A stretch of DNA of 64,000 nt from Fredinandcohnia aciditolerans (lineage in GTDB: Bacteria > Bacillota > Bacilli > Bacillales > Bacillaceae_L): the NCBI GenBank assembly GCA_003640645.1, contig QGHH01000001.1, forward strand, positions 54,185-118,184, given 5' to 3'. Under the pieces are notes generated by a model, which was not told where the DNA came from, ran no database searches, and was given only the letters and a program-made list of their open reading frames with translations. Of the stretch, positions 16,553-24,756 are shown piece by piece; the first letter of the stretch is position 1, and every line of letters begins with the position of its first letter. The position numbers and the translations under genes were made by a program.

Positions 16553-16714
16553 ACAAAAAACCGTCAGCAGCCCTATGCTTAAATAAGCATAAAAAGGGTG
16601 ATGACGGTTAATTTACCTAGCAGGATCGCTACTACAAAATTAACAGTAATCGCTTCCAATACTGCACCTTTTGCAGCAGAGACAGGTACGCTATCCTGTG
16701 ACAAAAGTGTGTCA
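16553..16714 (-). promoter_or_regulatory. Candidate riboregulatory leader of the antiporter gene
   Basis: Reading the minus strand there are TGACA-N6-TGTCA (16714-16699), ACAGG-ATAGCGTA-CCTGT, a CTGC/GCAG hairpin, then TAGC-GATCCT-GCTA (16631-16618), then AACCGTC...GACGGTT with an inner ATGCTT/AAGCAT stem and a T run (16609-16553). GTTAATTT (16644-16637) pairs perfectly with AAATTAAC (16614-16607), which overlaps the first three bases of the terminator stem, so terminator and antiterminator exclude each other. The AGCG-N3-4-CTG phrase occurs three times. The dehydrogenase gene has the same TAGC-GAYCCT-GCTA hairpin. I do not recognise it as a known riboswitch. The rest of the gap to fdhD (16715-16888) holds the divergent promoters. 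Confidence 0.62.
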
Positions 16715-16888
16715 ATATTGTGAACTATATAATAAAATATTACCAAAGCTAGCGAAATAAAACAATAGCTTTTATTTAACTATTTCGAGTAGTGAAAAAT
16801 TTTTATTGTTGTCCTTCCAATAAAAGTATGATTATATATTTAGTAACTAGATGCGTAATACAGATTTTTAGGAAAGTGAGGTGTATAG

Positions 16889-17698
16889 ATGGTGGATTCC
16901 ATTTCTGTTAGAAAAGGGATTATCAAATTTGAAGATGGTCAGCTTTTTGACGAGGAAGATCAAATTGTGACCGAATTTCCTTTGACGATTGTCTTGAACC
17001 ACCAGGAATTTGCAACGATGGTTTGTACCCCTTCAGAGCTTGATGAACTGGTAATTGGCTTTTTGGCTTCAGAAGGAGTCATCCGTTTTAGAGACGAAAT
17101 CAAAAGTCTCCATATTGACGAAGGCCAGGGCTATGCGTATGTCGATACGATTACTAAAGTAACAACTAGCCAGGAATATTATTCAAAGCGTTTTATCGGT
17201 TCGTGTTGTGGAAAAGGCAGGCAATTCTATTTTGTGAATGACTCGAAAACAGCTAAAACCTCAACATCAACCATTACCCTCGCACCTGAAGAATGCATTG
17301 CCTTAATGAATGAAATGCAGCAAAAAAGTATTGTCTTTAAAGATACAGGCGGTGTGCACAATGCAGCACTTTGCACACCAAACGAAATGATTATCAATCG
17401 GACCGATATTGGCCGACATAATGCCCTCGATAAAATCTATGGATACTGCTTAAATCATAAAATTCCTGTTCGTGATAAAGTGATTGTGTTTAGCGGTAGG
17501 ATTTCTTCTGAGGTATTGTTAAAGGCCGCTAAAATTGGAGTTGGGATTGTTTTATCAAAATCTGCACCAACTGATTTGGCCATTAAGATGGCTGAAGAAC
17601 TGAATATAACTGCCGTTGGTTTCATCCGCGGAGGTAGGCTGAATGTCTATTCACATCCAGAAAGAATTGTTCAGGAATCGTTTGAAACTACTAGATAA
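16889..17698 (+). CDS. fdhD: Formate dehydrogenase accessory sulfurtransferase FdhD
   Basis: 269 residues. FdhD passes sulfur from a cysteine desulfurase to the bis-MGD cofactor, which formate dehydrogenase needs for activity. The catalytic cysteine loop is GSCCGKGR at 105-111 (Cys106/Cys107). DTGGVHNAAL, TDIGRHNALDK and SGRISSEVLLKAA are the usual cofactor-binding stretches. It is cytoplasmic. It is divergent from the antiporter gene, with GAGGTG ahead of the ATG and its own terminator. It is a direct functional partner of the dehydrogenase at 12004-14367. Confidence 0.93.
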   Translation: MVDSISVRKGIIKFEDGQLFDEEDQIVTEFPLTIVLNHQEFATMVCTPSELDELVIGFLASEGVIRFRDEIKSLHIDEGQGYAYVDTITKVTTSQEYYSKRFIGSCCGKGRQFYFVNDSKTAKTSTSTITLAPEECIALMNEMQQKSIVFKDTGGVHNAALCTPNEMIINRTDIGRHNALDKIYGYCLNHKIPVRDKVIVFSGRISSEVLLKAAKIGVGIVLSKSAPTDLAIKMAEELNITAVGFIRGGRLNVYSHPERIVQESFETTR

Positions 17699-17707
17699 AA
17701 AGAAAAG

Positions 17708-17741
17708 AGATTAGTAGGTCCCCCCTACTAATCTTTTTTTC
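17708..17741 (+). terminator. Intrinsic terminator after fdhD
   Basis: AGATTAGTAGG / CCTACTAATCT, 11-bp perfect stem, 5-nt loop, then TTTTTTT. Confidence 0.9.
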
Positions 17742-17760
17742 GTTACTAATTTTACCTATT

Positions 17761-17848
17761 GGCAATATTCTTTGGGTATCAGCCATATTTTTACGATATC
17801 AGCCAAAAATTTAGATTATTAGCCATATTTTTCAATTATCGGCCATAC
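17761..17848. repeat. 20-bp tandem repeat, ~4.3 copies (locus 1)
   Basis: GGCAAT, AGCCAT, AGCCAA, AGCCAT and GGCCAT start exactly 20 bp apart (17761, 17781, 17801, 17821, 17841). The unit is about RGCCATATTTTTNNGATATC. It lies between the fdhD terminator and the convergent CoxG-like gene. A second array of the same family is at 26529-26615. Confidence 0.85.
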
Positions 17849-17855
17849 CACTCAT

Positions 17856-18305
17856 TTACGTGTGTTGAAACAGTTCTTTTACGTTTTGCATGAACTCCTC
17901 AGACTGTTTATTGCTCGACCCTTTCATCAAAAGCTCCCCAATTGAGGCTAATTTACCAGTCATTTCAAAATCCATTTCGTATTCAACAAGGGTTTGATTC
18001 GGTTCGATTGTTTTTAAGTTTGCCGTAAGGGTATTTGTAAAGGAACCCGCAAGCGAAACTGGTTTTCCTTTCATTTCAACGACAATCTTTTCATTTTCAA
18101 TTGTTTCTTTTAACTCACCAACTCCTTGAATTTTGATTGGGACAAACTGCACCTTGACCTCTACCAATGTTTCATATTTTGTTGGACTTAATTGTTTAAT
18201 TTTTTTGCAACCAGGAAAACAGGGGCCTAATTTCATTGGGTCCATAAATACAGAATAGACACTTTCTCGGTCTGCATGTACGATAAATTTGTCAGCTTTT
18301 TTCAA
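17856..18305 (-). CDS. CoxG/SRPBCC-family protein
   Basis: 149 residues of the START/SRPBCC helix-grip fold as in CoxG (carbon monoxide dehydrogenase subunit G). The typical opening is FIVHADRESVYSVFMDPMKLGPCFPGCKKI, with FVPIKIQGVGELK mid-protein. CoxG members bind small hydrophobic ligands or assist Mo enzymes at the membrane. No CO dehydrogenase genes are nearby, and closeness to the formate/Mo module may be coincidental. Start ATG at 18305. Confidence 0.75.
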   Translation of the reverse strand: MKKADKFIVHADRESVYSVFMDPMKLGPCFPGCKKIKQLSPTKYETLVEVKVQFVPIKIQGVGELKETIENEKIVVEMKGKPVSLAGSFTNTLTANLKTIEPNQTLVEYEMDFEMTGKLASIGELLMKGSSNKQSEEFMQNVKELFQHT

Positions 18306-18478
18306 ATTCCCACTCCTAACGATTTTTTCTAAGATGATGTTACAATTTTATTAGCAAAATTTTGTTATAGAACTAAAATGACAAATCATAAGACAACTGT
18401 CATAGTCTATTGGCAAAATTTCTTTTTGGTATAATGGGTAAAATAAAAATAGATGTTTGTATAGAGGAGAGACTTTTT

Positions 18479-18778
18479 ATGGCTTTTGGAATTAGACGCA
18501 AGGAGCTTCTCGAGTGGAAAAGTAAAGTTTCACAAGGAGAAATTGCATTTTTGACACATTATTGGATTGATGACCGTTTTCCGGGGATGAAGACCGTGAC
18601 AAAAGTAGGGTGTGCTGATCTTGAAAAACTTAAAAGTTGGGGCGAAAAATATGGCATTCCTTCAAAATACATTCATAACCGGACTGGATTCCCTCACTTT
18701 GATTTATTAGGCGAAAGACAAATTGAAATTTTAAAAAATGAAAACATGCTGCATCAGTTAGAAAGATTTAAGGGATAA
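18479..18778 (+). CDS. Small conserved protein, resembles B. subtilis YneQ
   Basis: 99 residues from the ATG at 18479 (AGAGGAGAG upstream). It opens MAFGIRRKELLEWKSKVSQG and includes LTHYWIDDRFPGMKTVTKVGC, which I recall from YneQ-type proteins of Bacillus. It is soluble and of unknown function. An extended -10 promoter (TTGGTATAAT at 18426-18435) lies about 44 bp before the start; the longer upstream frame would begin at about that promoter and is rejected. Confidence 0.7.
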   Translation: MAFGIRRKELLEWKSKVSQGEIAFLTHYWIDDRFPGMKTVTKVGCADLEKLKSWGEKYGIPSKYIHNRTGFPHFDLLGERQIEILKNENMLHQLERFKG

Positions 18779-18848
18779 GCCTTATGTACTATTTTCTTTT
18801 CCAATGATTTATGTAAAATAAGAATTGGTTTGAAAGGAGAATTTACTC

Positions 18849-19226
18849 ATGATTAATGAATTTAAAAAATTTGCCCTTAAAGGTAACGTGATTGATCTTG
18901 CTGTGGGGGTTATCATCGGTGGAGCATTTGGAAAAATCGTTTCATCACTAGTGAATGATATCATAATGCCACTATTTGGTTTCTTATTAGGCGGGATTGA
19001 TATTTCCAAAGCTTCTATCCCTTTTAATGGTGAAGAAATTATGTACGGTGCTTTTCTACAAACAGTCGTGGACTTTATAATTATTTCATTTTCTATTTTT
19101 CTCTTTATTCGCTTTTTCCAGCGCTTTAAGAAAAAAGAAGAAGAAAAGCCTGCTGCACCAACTCCATCAAAAGAAGAGCAATTACTTACTGAGATTCGTG
19201 ATTTATTAAAAGAGCAACGCAGCTAA
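18849..19226 (+). CDS. mscL: Large-conductance mechanosensitive channel MscL
   Basis: 125 residues with the MscL layout: an N-terminal amphipathic stretch [21 protein letters not shown] running into TM1 (about 15-45), a periplasmic loop, TM2 (about 66-88) and a charged C-terminal bundle ending [11 protein letters not shown]. The pore glycines in [13 protein letters not shown] are kept. It opens under membrane tension to release solutes after osmotic downshock. GAAAGGAGA precedes the ATG and a strong terminator follows. Confidence 0.95.
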   Translation: MINEFKKFALKGNVIDLAVGVIIGGAFGKIVSSLVNDIIMPLFGFLLGGIDISKASIPFNGEEIMYGAFLQTVVDFIIISFSIFLFIRFFQRFKKKEEEKPAAPTPSKEEQLLTEIRDLLKEQRS

Positions 19227-19230
19227 TTTA

Positions 19231-19273
19231 AAAAAGGTTGTCCGAGTCGTGATTGACTCTGGACAACCTTTTT
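19231..19273. terminator. Bidirectional terminator, mscL and thioesterase gene
   Basis: AAAAAGGTTGTCC / GGACAACCTTTTT around a 17-nt loop. It has A and T runs on both sides and lies between convergent genes. Confidence 0.9.
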
Positions 19274-19792
19274 TTAAACCTCCCATGGTAATGCAATACT
19301 AAATTTAGACGCCATTTTTTCGTTTTCTTTTTTACGTCTTTTCCGATTCTCTGCACGGTCTTTTGCTGATTCGTGTAGCATCTTTTCTTCCTCAGACTTT
19401 GGAATGACCTTTGGAACGGGTTTGGGTTTCCCATTCTCATCTAAGGCAACAAAGGTTAGAAACGACAATGCGCAAATATGTCGTTCTCCCGTATATAAGT
19501 TCTCAGCAATCACCTTCACAAAAACCTCCATAGATGATCGCCCTGTGTAGGTAACAAAAGCCTCTAAACAAACAGAGCTTCCTTCATTAATCGGATGAAG
19601 AAAATCCACTGAATCTGTTGATGCTGTTACAACAGGTGAACGTGAATGACGCACTGCTGAAATAGAAGCAACATCATCAATATAAGCCATCAATTTACCA
19701 CCAAACATGGTACCATGATAATTTGTATCAGGCGGAAAAACATTACTTGTTTTCACAACAAAGGATTCTCTGCAATACTTTGCCTCTTCCAT
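19274..19792 (-). CDS. Acyl-CoA thioesterase, YkhA-like hotdog fold
   Basis: 172 residues from MEEAKYCRES, whose ATG (19792) follows GAAGGAGGG; twelve upstream codons are rejected. The hotdog domain spans about 10-125 and includes NYHGTMFGGKLMAYIDDVASISA, with the catalytic Asp in the long helix, and STDSVDFLHPI. A charged C-terminal tail (RKRRKKENEK) follows. It hydrolyses acyl-CoA in the cytoplasm; the B. subtilis relative YkhA is similar in length. Chain specificity is unknown. Confidence 0.85.
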   Translation of the reverse strand: MEEAKYCRESFVVKTSNVFPPDTNYHGTMFGGKLMAYIDDVASISAVRHSRSPVVTASTDSVDFLHPINEGSSVCLEAFVTYTGRSSMEVFVKVIAENLYTGERHICALSFLTFVALDENGKPKPVPKVIPKSEEEKMLHESAKDRAENRKRRKKENEKMASKFSIALPWEV

Positions 19793-19831
19793 ATGTAAGC
19801 CCTCCTTCGTTTTTTTTATATTCTTCACGTT

Positions 19832-20272
19832 TTATATCAATTTCAAACTAACTAGTTTTTCTCCCCAAGGAGCTAACCCATTTGATTGGAAGCCTGCACG
19901 TAAATACGTTCTTTCTGCTTCAATATTATCTGGGATATACCCGATTATGATTTCTTTGGCATCTGGTTTAAGTTTGATATTTTCAATTACCTGTAATAGA
20001 GCTTTAGTGCCGTAGCCATTCCCCTGGTATTTTTCATCAATCATAATACGATAAATCCAGTAATTATGATCATCCTCATCTAAACCGTACATCGTAAAAC
20101 CAACCATTTTCTTATCGGCATAAATAGCGAGCGCTTCAAAGTTTGGCAAAAACTGTACCTCTGCAAGTGAATAAAGATTTGACGCGATAAAACCTTGTTG
20201 GTCATTACTTACTTTTAAATCAATACATTCTTCCCAATTATCACGTGTGATTTTTTGTAAGGTCACTGTCAA
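19832..20272 (-). CDS. GNAT acetyltransferase, BltD/PaiA-like
   Basis: 146 residues from a TTG at 20272 preceded by GGGGGA. The open frame extends 37 codons upstream with no homology-like content and overlaps another gene's terminator, so it is not used. The acetyl-CoA loop is DEKYQGNGYGTKALLQVIENI (about 79-99). The order of motifs (WEECIDLKVSNDQQGFIAS first, VGFTMYGLDEDDHNYWIYR next) resembles spermine/spermidine acetyltransferases BltD and PaiA. The polyamine substrate is inferred. Confidence 0.75.
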   Translation of the reverse strand: MTVTLQKITRDNWEECIDLKVSNDQQGFIASNLYSLAEVQFLPNFEALAIYADKKMVGFTMYGLDEDDHNYWIYRIMIDEKYQGNGYGTKALLQVIENIKLKPDAKEIIIGYIPDNIEAERTYLRAGFQSNGLAPWGEKLVSLKLI

Positions 20273-20365
20273 GTGAGTATCCCCCGATACATTAGCATAA
20301 GGAGGTTTTATGACCTCCCAACATATAATCGTATGCTTTCGGACTAAATTTTTCAATCTTTTTAA

Positions 20366-20395
20366 ACAAAAAACGTTAGCCAAATGACTAACGTT
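20366..20395 (-). terminator. Terminator after the BASS-family transporter gene
   Basis: AACGTTAG, 8-nt loop, CTAACGTT, followed on the minus strand by a run of six T. It separates the transporter from the acetyltransferase transcript. Confidence 0.85.
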
Positions 20396-20397
20396 TG

Positions 20398-21363
20398 TTA
20401 TGCGGTGAATTTTTGTTCAACACGTTCAAATGAATATACGCGATCAATGAAGAATGCATATATCGAAGCTAGTATTTGCTGGAAGAGCATTCCTACAACG
20501 ACAGGAACAGCAACCTCGGCTGGGAAGAATGCAATGGCAATGACGGCACCTGCGCTAATATTACGCATACCTCCCGTAAAAATAAGGGCGATAATGACAT
20601 CAGATTCTAGCTTTAGAAGGCGACCAATCCCCCATGAAATCATATAACCACAAAACGCAATAAAAAATACAACTGCGCCAGTCATGATTAGTTTCAAGTC
20701 CACATTTTTTAAATAAGGTGCAATATCTGCACTATTAATCATCACAACGACACCGAGACTAATCTTTGAAAATGGAGCCAAAGCCGGACTAAGTGTTTTA
20801 GTGCATTTGCCTTTAGTAAAATGATTGACAAGCATACCAAGGATAGAGGGTAACACGACCATAAAAAGGAGACCTTGCATAATGCTAAGAATATCCATTT
20901 CAACATTACTGCCGACAAACAAAGTTAAACTATATGGCACTACAAATGGGGAAATTAATGTGTCAATTAATATAATAGAAAGCGTCAATGCAATATTGCC
21001 ATGCTTCATCGCCACCCAGATAAAGCTCGATATTCCCGTTGGTATCACAACTGCTAAAATCATTCCGGTGATCGTAAAACTGTCACCCGGAAAGGATAAA
21101 TGCCCGACAACCCAAGCCCACGCAGGCATAATTAAATGTAAAGTAATAAGTGCAATCAAGATTGGAAATGGATGAGTGAGAGCTCTCTTTAAAGAACTAA
21201 AACTTGAACTTAACGCTCCGGAAAAAGTAATAAATGCAAAAATCCATGGTACTAAATATGAAAACGGCGCTAAGTATGCAGTTAATAAGACACCAAGTAC
21301 TACACTTGTAGGTGTAATGAGCGGCATAAGTTTTTCTAGTTTTTTATTAAGTTTCTGTAACAT
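20398..21363 (-). CDS. BASS-family (bile acid:Na+ symporter-like) transporter
   Basis: 321 residues with about ten helices. LAVVIPTGISSFIWVAMKHGN and ALIFTGGMRNISAGAVIA are the two crossing-helix motifs that bind sodium and substrate in this fold. Bacillus members such as YocS-type proteins carry pantoate or organic anions; the substrate here is unknown. The start is the ATG at 21363 (GGAG 7 bp upstream); the frame extends 11 codons further without a site. Confidence 0.82.
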   Translation of the reverse strand: MLQKLNKKLEKLMPLITPTSVVLGVLLTAYLAPFSYLVPWIFAFITFSGALSSSFSSLKRALTHPFPILIALITLHLIMPAWAWVVGHLSFPGDSFTITGMILAVVIPTGISSFIWVAMKHGNIALTLSIILIDTLISPFVVPYSLTLFVGSNVEMDILSIMQGLLFMVVLPSILGMLVNHFTKGKCTKTLSPALAPFSKISLGVVVMINSADIAPYLKNVDLKLIMTGAVVFFIAFCGYMISWGIGRLLKLESDVIIALIFTGGMRNISAGAVIAIAFFPAEVAVPVVVGMLFQQILASIYAFFIDRVYSFERVEQKFTA

Positions 21364-21471
21364 TATCATTCTCCTAAGGACTGAGTATCGTTTCACAAGA
21401 CCGTTATTTTAGTATACTACAATTTTAGCACGACAGTAGTTGTCCAACATAAATTTGGGTAAAATTAACAT

Positions 21472-21501
21472 AAAAAAAGAAACACCTTAAATGAGTGCTT
21501 C
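21472..21501 (-). terminator. Terminator after the exonuclease gene
   Basis: GAAGCAC, 9-nt loop, GTGTTTC on the minus strand (one G-T pair), then TTTTTTTATG. It starts immediately after the stop codon. Confidence 0.7.
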
Positions 21502-21502
21502 C

Positions 21503-22231
21503 TTAAAGTTTTGCTAGCCGATCATAAACATCCCTTAATGTCCGGCATCCTAACGCTTGGATTTTTTTTATATAAAGTGACCAAAGCTTAGCTGTTAAAA
21601 AAGCATCTCCTAACGCATGATGTCTATCAGTTACAGCGATTTGGTGATATTCACATAAATCTTCTAATCTAGTCAATCGTAAATCAGGTTCTGCTAACCT
21701 GTATAAAAAGGAGGTATCGATAATTCGATGTTTAAATGGGGTACGAAATTGCTTCCAACTTGCTGTATGCATGAAAGCTTTTTCATGATTTGCATGGTGT
21801 GCCACGAGGGGATTCCCTTTCGCAAATTCAAAAAATTGAATGAGAACCTCCGAAAGTAGTGGGGCATTTTTTAACATTTCAGAGTTGATTCCCGTTAATT
21901 CTTGAATCTTCTCAGGGACCTCATTTTTAGTGAATACAAGCGAATAAAATAGTTCATTTTCACGAATTGTGCCGCCCTCCACTTTAATTGCACCAAGTGA
22001 AATAATTTCATCCCCTTGGTCTGGGTAGAAGCCCGTTGTTTCGATATCAAACACGACAACAGATAGCTCATCTAACGGAACTGTCAACTTATCCTCTTGC
22101 TGAAGATCTCTATGAATTTGACGTAGAAAAGCAACCTGTTGAAAGCTAAGGCCTTGATTTCCACCCATTCCACTTGTATTTACTTTTCCATGAAGCCCCC
22201 GTACAAATTGAACAAATGGTTCAAATGCCAT
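21503..22231 (-). CDS. DnaQ-like 3'-5' exonuclease
   Basis: 242 residues. The DEDD exonuclease domain begins VVVFDIETTGFYP (Asp62, Glu64), continues with HHANHEKAFM, and closes with DRHHALGDAFLTAKL (ExoIII motif, DEDDh type). About 50 residues precede the domain. Such stand-alone proteins resemble the epsilon subunit of DNA polymerase III, but act on unknown substrates. The ribosome binding site GAGGAG overlaps the end of the upstream nucleotidyltransferase gene 15 bp away, so the two are translated from one message. Confidence 0.88.
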   Translation of the reverse strand: MAFEPFVQFVRGLHGKVNTSGMGGNQGLSFQQVAFLRQIHRDLQQEDKLTVPLDELSVVVFDIETTGFYPDQGDEIISLGAIKVEGGTIRENELFYSLVFTKNEVPEKIQELTGINSEMLKNAPLLSEVLIQFFEFAKGNPLVAHHANHEKAFMHTASWKQFRTPFKHRIIDTSFLYRLAEPDLRLTRLEDLCEYHQIAVTDRHHALGDAFLTAKLWSLYIKKIQALGCRTLRDVYDRLAKL

Positions 22232-22246
22232 ACTTCAACCACTCCT

Positions 22247-23218
22247 CTACACGATAATTGAACGAACATACTGATGTAGTTTGTAACCACTCTTCAAAAT
22301 GTCGCGGAGTTCTTTTTTTCGTCTTTTATCTAAACTCTTAATTGGAATAAAATGACTCGCTTCGTAAGACTGAGTATGGTTGTAAAGATTATTCCTAAGT
22401 TCAAGTAAAAGCTTGAAATGTCCAAGATACCCCTTAAATTCAGGGGGATACCCTCGCTTTAGTAAAGCTTCAATTCGATCGATCGTAGATGTCTCTAATA
22501 AGCCTTCCTTTATCGCAAGCACTCGAATTGCGTTTACATAAGGTAGAAAAGCGGTCTGCTTTAAATCGACAGATCCTTCATATTCTCCTTTTTCTTCTCC
22601 CACAAGTTGACCGAGTGGACCAATCGCTTTTTTGACAAACATAATGTTTTCCATATGCCTTCTTAACAGGTTAGTATTGGCCTCCTGATTGGCAAGAATA
22701 TGGAACTTAAGTTCACTTAATAATTGACTACTTCCTACAAGAACTCGTGAATCATAAAAAATTTGCAAATATCGCATGGCCTCCCAGCTTTCCTCTTCCA
22801 TCCATAATGATATCTGATGTTGCCAACCCTCTACCGAGCTACACCATAAAGGATTGGACGGCATGATTTTACCCTCACAATATGGATATCCAATTTTGTA
22901 TAAACCATAAGAAAGCTCTTTTCCTAATTCATAAAAAAAATGAGAAGCTTCTATTGAATTTTCGGCGAATATAATTCCATGATCCTGGTCGCTTACATAC
23001 CCTTGCTCCAACCTACCTCCACTACCAGTAATAAACCATACAAATTCACAGGGAGGAATTTTTGTTTTTTGCACCTGTTGCTCTAGCGCCAAATGAAAAA
23101 CATATTTCATCACCTTATCATGAAAATGGTTTAGGGAATCTGCATCAATCTGATATTGGAAAATCAACTTCTCCCTTAAATTTTTAATTGAATCATATGT
23201 TTGCATGTTCTTATTCAT
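22247..23218 (-). CDS. DUF294 nucleotidyltransferase-like protein (GlnD-related)
   Basis: 323 residues. The nucleotidyltransferase site is ITGSGGRLEQGYVSDQDHGIIF at 63-84: GSGGR, then the paired acids Asp77 and Asp79. DUF294 C-terminal helical domain follows (about 190-320). Related N-terminal domains occur in GlnD, which uridylylates PII. No PII gene adjoins here, but the gene follows amtB by 64 bp on the same strand, so a nitrogen-signalling role is plausible, not shown. The CBS domains of larger relatives are absent. ATG behind GGGGGTG. Confidence 0.8.
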   Translation of the reverse strand: MNKNMQTYDSIKNLREKLIFQYQIDADSLNHFHDKVMKYVFHLALEQQVQKTKIPPCEFVWFITGSGGRLEQGYVSDQDHGIIFAENSIEASHFFYELGKELSYGLYKIGYPYCEGKIMPSNPLWCSSVEGWQHQISLWMEEESWEAMRYLQIFYDSRVLVGSSQLLSELKFHILANQEANTNLLRRHMENIMFVKKAIGPLGQLVGEEKGEYEGSVDLKQTAFLPYVNAIRVLAIKEGLLETSTIDRIEALLKRGYPPEFKGYLGHFKLLLELRNNLYNHTQSYEASHFIPIKSLDKRRKKELRDILKSGYKLHQYVRSIIV

Positions 23219-23245
23219 CGATACACCCCCTAAACCATAATGATA

Positions 23246-23274
23246 GCAAGCTCCTCTATTACTAGAGGGCTTGC
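23246..23274 (-). other. Intercistronic hairpin between amtB and DUF294 genes
   Basis: GCAAGCTCCTCT and AGAGGGCTTGC pair over 11 positions with one bulge or mismatch. No T run follows, so it is more likely an RNA-processing or stability element, or a weak attenuator, than a full terminator. Confidence 0.5.
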
Positions 23275-23282
23275 ATATTAGA

Positions 23283-24545
23283 TTACGAACTTAACTTATC
23301 TTCCTTAGCTAAGAAAACTTCTGGATAACCATAGCTGCCATGCTCGCTAATGTCTAAGCCCATAATTTCTTCTTCTTCAGTTACGCGTAGACCACCCATA
23401 ACCTTTTTCAGAACAGCAAGAATGATAAAAGAAACAATAAATGCATAGAGACCTGATGTTGCAACTCCTAAGAACTGTACGCCTAATTGCGTGAATCCAC
23501 CACCATAAAACAATCCCGCCTGCCCAACTGTAGCAAGCTCTGGTGTTGCAAAAAATCCAGTCGATAATGTACCCCAAATACCAGCTGCTCCGTGAACTGA
23601 TAAGGCAAAAATCGGGTCATCAATCTTTCTCTTTTCAAAGAATCGTGCACTATAAAAAACAAGGATTCCAGCTACAAAACCAATCACCACAGCTGCCCAT
23701 GTATCAACAAATGCACAAGATGCTGTAATCGCAACTAAACCTGCTAATGCACCATTTAACATGGTCGGAATATCTGATTTACCTAATACAATCCATGAAA
23801 TGAATAATGCCGCTACCACTCCAGACCCTGCTGCCAAATTCGTATTTAGTGCAACGAAACCAAAGAATCCAGCATCAACAGATACCGTACTGCCTGCATT
23901 AAATCCAAACCAACCGATCCAAAGAATTAATACCCCTAACGCTGTATACACTTGGTTATGTCCAAAAAGAGTATTCGATGAACCGTCTTTATTGTATTTT
24001 CCAATACGCGGTTTTAATAAAATCGTGGCTGCAAAAGCTGCCATTGCACCTGTTAAATGAACAACCGTCGATCCTGCAAAGTCTTGCTTGCCATGCTCTG
24101 CTAACCAGCCGCCCCCCCAAATCCAGTGAGCAACCACAGGATAAACAATTGCTGCAAAAAGAATGGTAAATACAACGTACACTGATAATTTCGCTCTTTC
24201 TGCAAAACCTCCTGTTGCAATCGTAATCGCTATTCCTGCAAAAGCTAATTGAAATAAAAAGAAAACAGATGAATTAAGACCTAACTCGAGTTCTTTTCCA
24301 GAATAAAAGAATTCTGATAACCCTACAAAAAAGTTTGCGTTGCCACCGAAGATAAATCCAAATCCAACTGCCCAAAACACTAATGAAGAAAGACCGAATG
24401 TAAAAATCGTTTTACCTGCGATATGTCCTGCATTTTTCATTCGGGTTGAACCTGCTTCAAGTAGTATGAATCCACCTAACATAAAAATAACTAAAATTGC
24501 TCCAACCATTACCCATAGACTGTTCATTAAATAAGAAACGTCCAT
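23283..24545 (-). CDS. amtB: Ammonium transporter AmtB/NrgA
   Basis: 420 residues with eleven helices. Family signatures include FILLEAGSTRMKNAGH near the N-terminus, STVVHLTGAMAAFAATI, and ALSVHGAAGIWGTLSTG, which carry the pore phenylalanine/histidine residues. It conducts ammonium across the membrane under nitrogen limitation. The start MDVSYL at 24545 has GGGGG 9 bp upstream; an ATG two codons earlier is possible. Two perfect GlnR/TnrA boxes lie in its promoter region. The glnK/nrgB gene that normally follows is absent; a DUF294 gene takes its place. Confidence 0.93.
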   Translation of the reverse strand: MDVSYLMNSLWVMVGAILVIFMLGGFILLEAGSTRMKNAGHIAGKTIFTFGLSSLVFWAVGFGFIFGGNANFFVGLSEFFYSGKELELGLNSSVFFLFQLAFAGIAITIATGGFAERAKLSVYVVFTILFAAIVYPVVAHWIWGGGWLAEHGKQDFAGSTVVHLTGAMAAFAATILLKPRIGKYNKDGSSNTLFGHNQVYTALGVLILWIGWFGFNAGSTVSVDAGFFGFVALNTNLAAGSGVVAALFISWIVLGKSDIPTMLNGALAGLVAITASCAFVDTWAAVVIGFVAGILVFYSARFFEKRKIDDPIFALSVHGAAGIWGTLSTGFFATPELATVGQAGLFYGGGFTQLGVQFLGVATSGLYAFIVSFIILAVLKKVMGGLRVTEEEEIMGLDISEHGSYGYPEVFLAKEDKLSS

Positions 24546-24593
24546 TTTCATCTTCCCCCTTTTATACAAATTGTTAGTATACACTACATAAGA

Positions 24594-24610
24594 TGTTAGA
24601 AAATATAACA
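24594..24610. promoter_or_regulatory. GlnR/TnrA box 1 (amtB)
   Basis: TGTTAGAAAATATAACA matches TGTNA-N7-TNACA at every defined position, 49 bp upstream of the amtB start. Confidence 0.85.
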
Positions 24611-24686
24611 TCATGTATATGATTATTAATAATAATCTAAAGTATAGATTAAAATCAACTACTTTTTAAAATTATTAGATTAATTA

Positions 24687-24703
24687 TGTAAGAAAATATA
24701 ACA
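24687..24703. promoter_or_regulatory. GlnR/TnrA box 2 (amtB)
   Basis: TGTAAGAAAATATAACA is a second exact TGTNA-N7-TNACA match, centred 93 bp from box 1, close to nine helical turns. The upstream site suits TnrA activation, the one nearer the gene GlnR or TnrA binding. Confidence 0.85.
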
Positions 24704-24709
24704 TTAGTT

Positions 24710-24746
24710 AAAAAAGAAGCATAATCACCTCTGTGATATGCTTCTT
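24710..24746 (-). terminator. Terminator of the small gene 24757-24909
   Basis: AAGAAGCATA / TATGCTTCTT with an inner TCAC/GTGA stem, followed by TTTTTT on the minus strand. It isolates amtB control from the small gene. Confidence 0.85.
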
Positions 24747-24756
24747 AAGGACTTCT

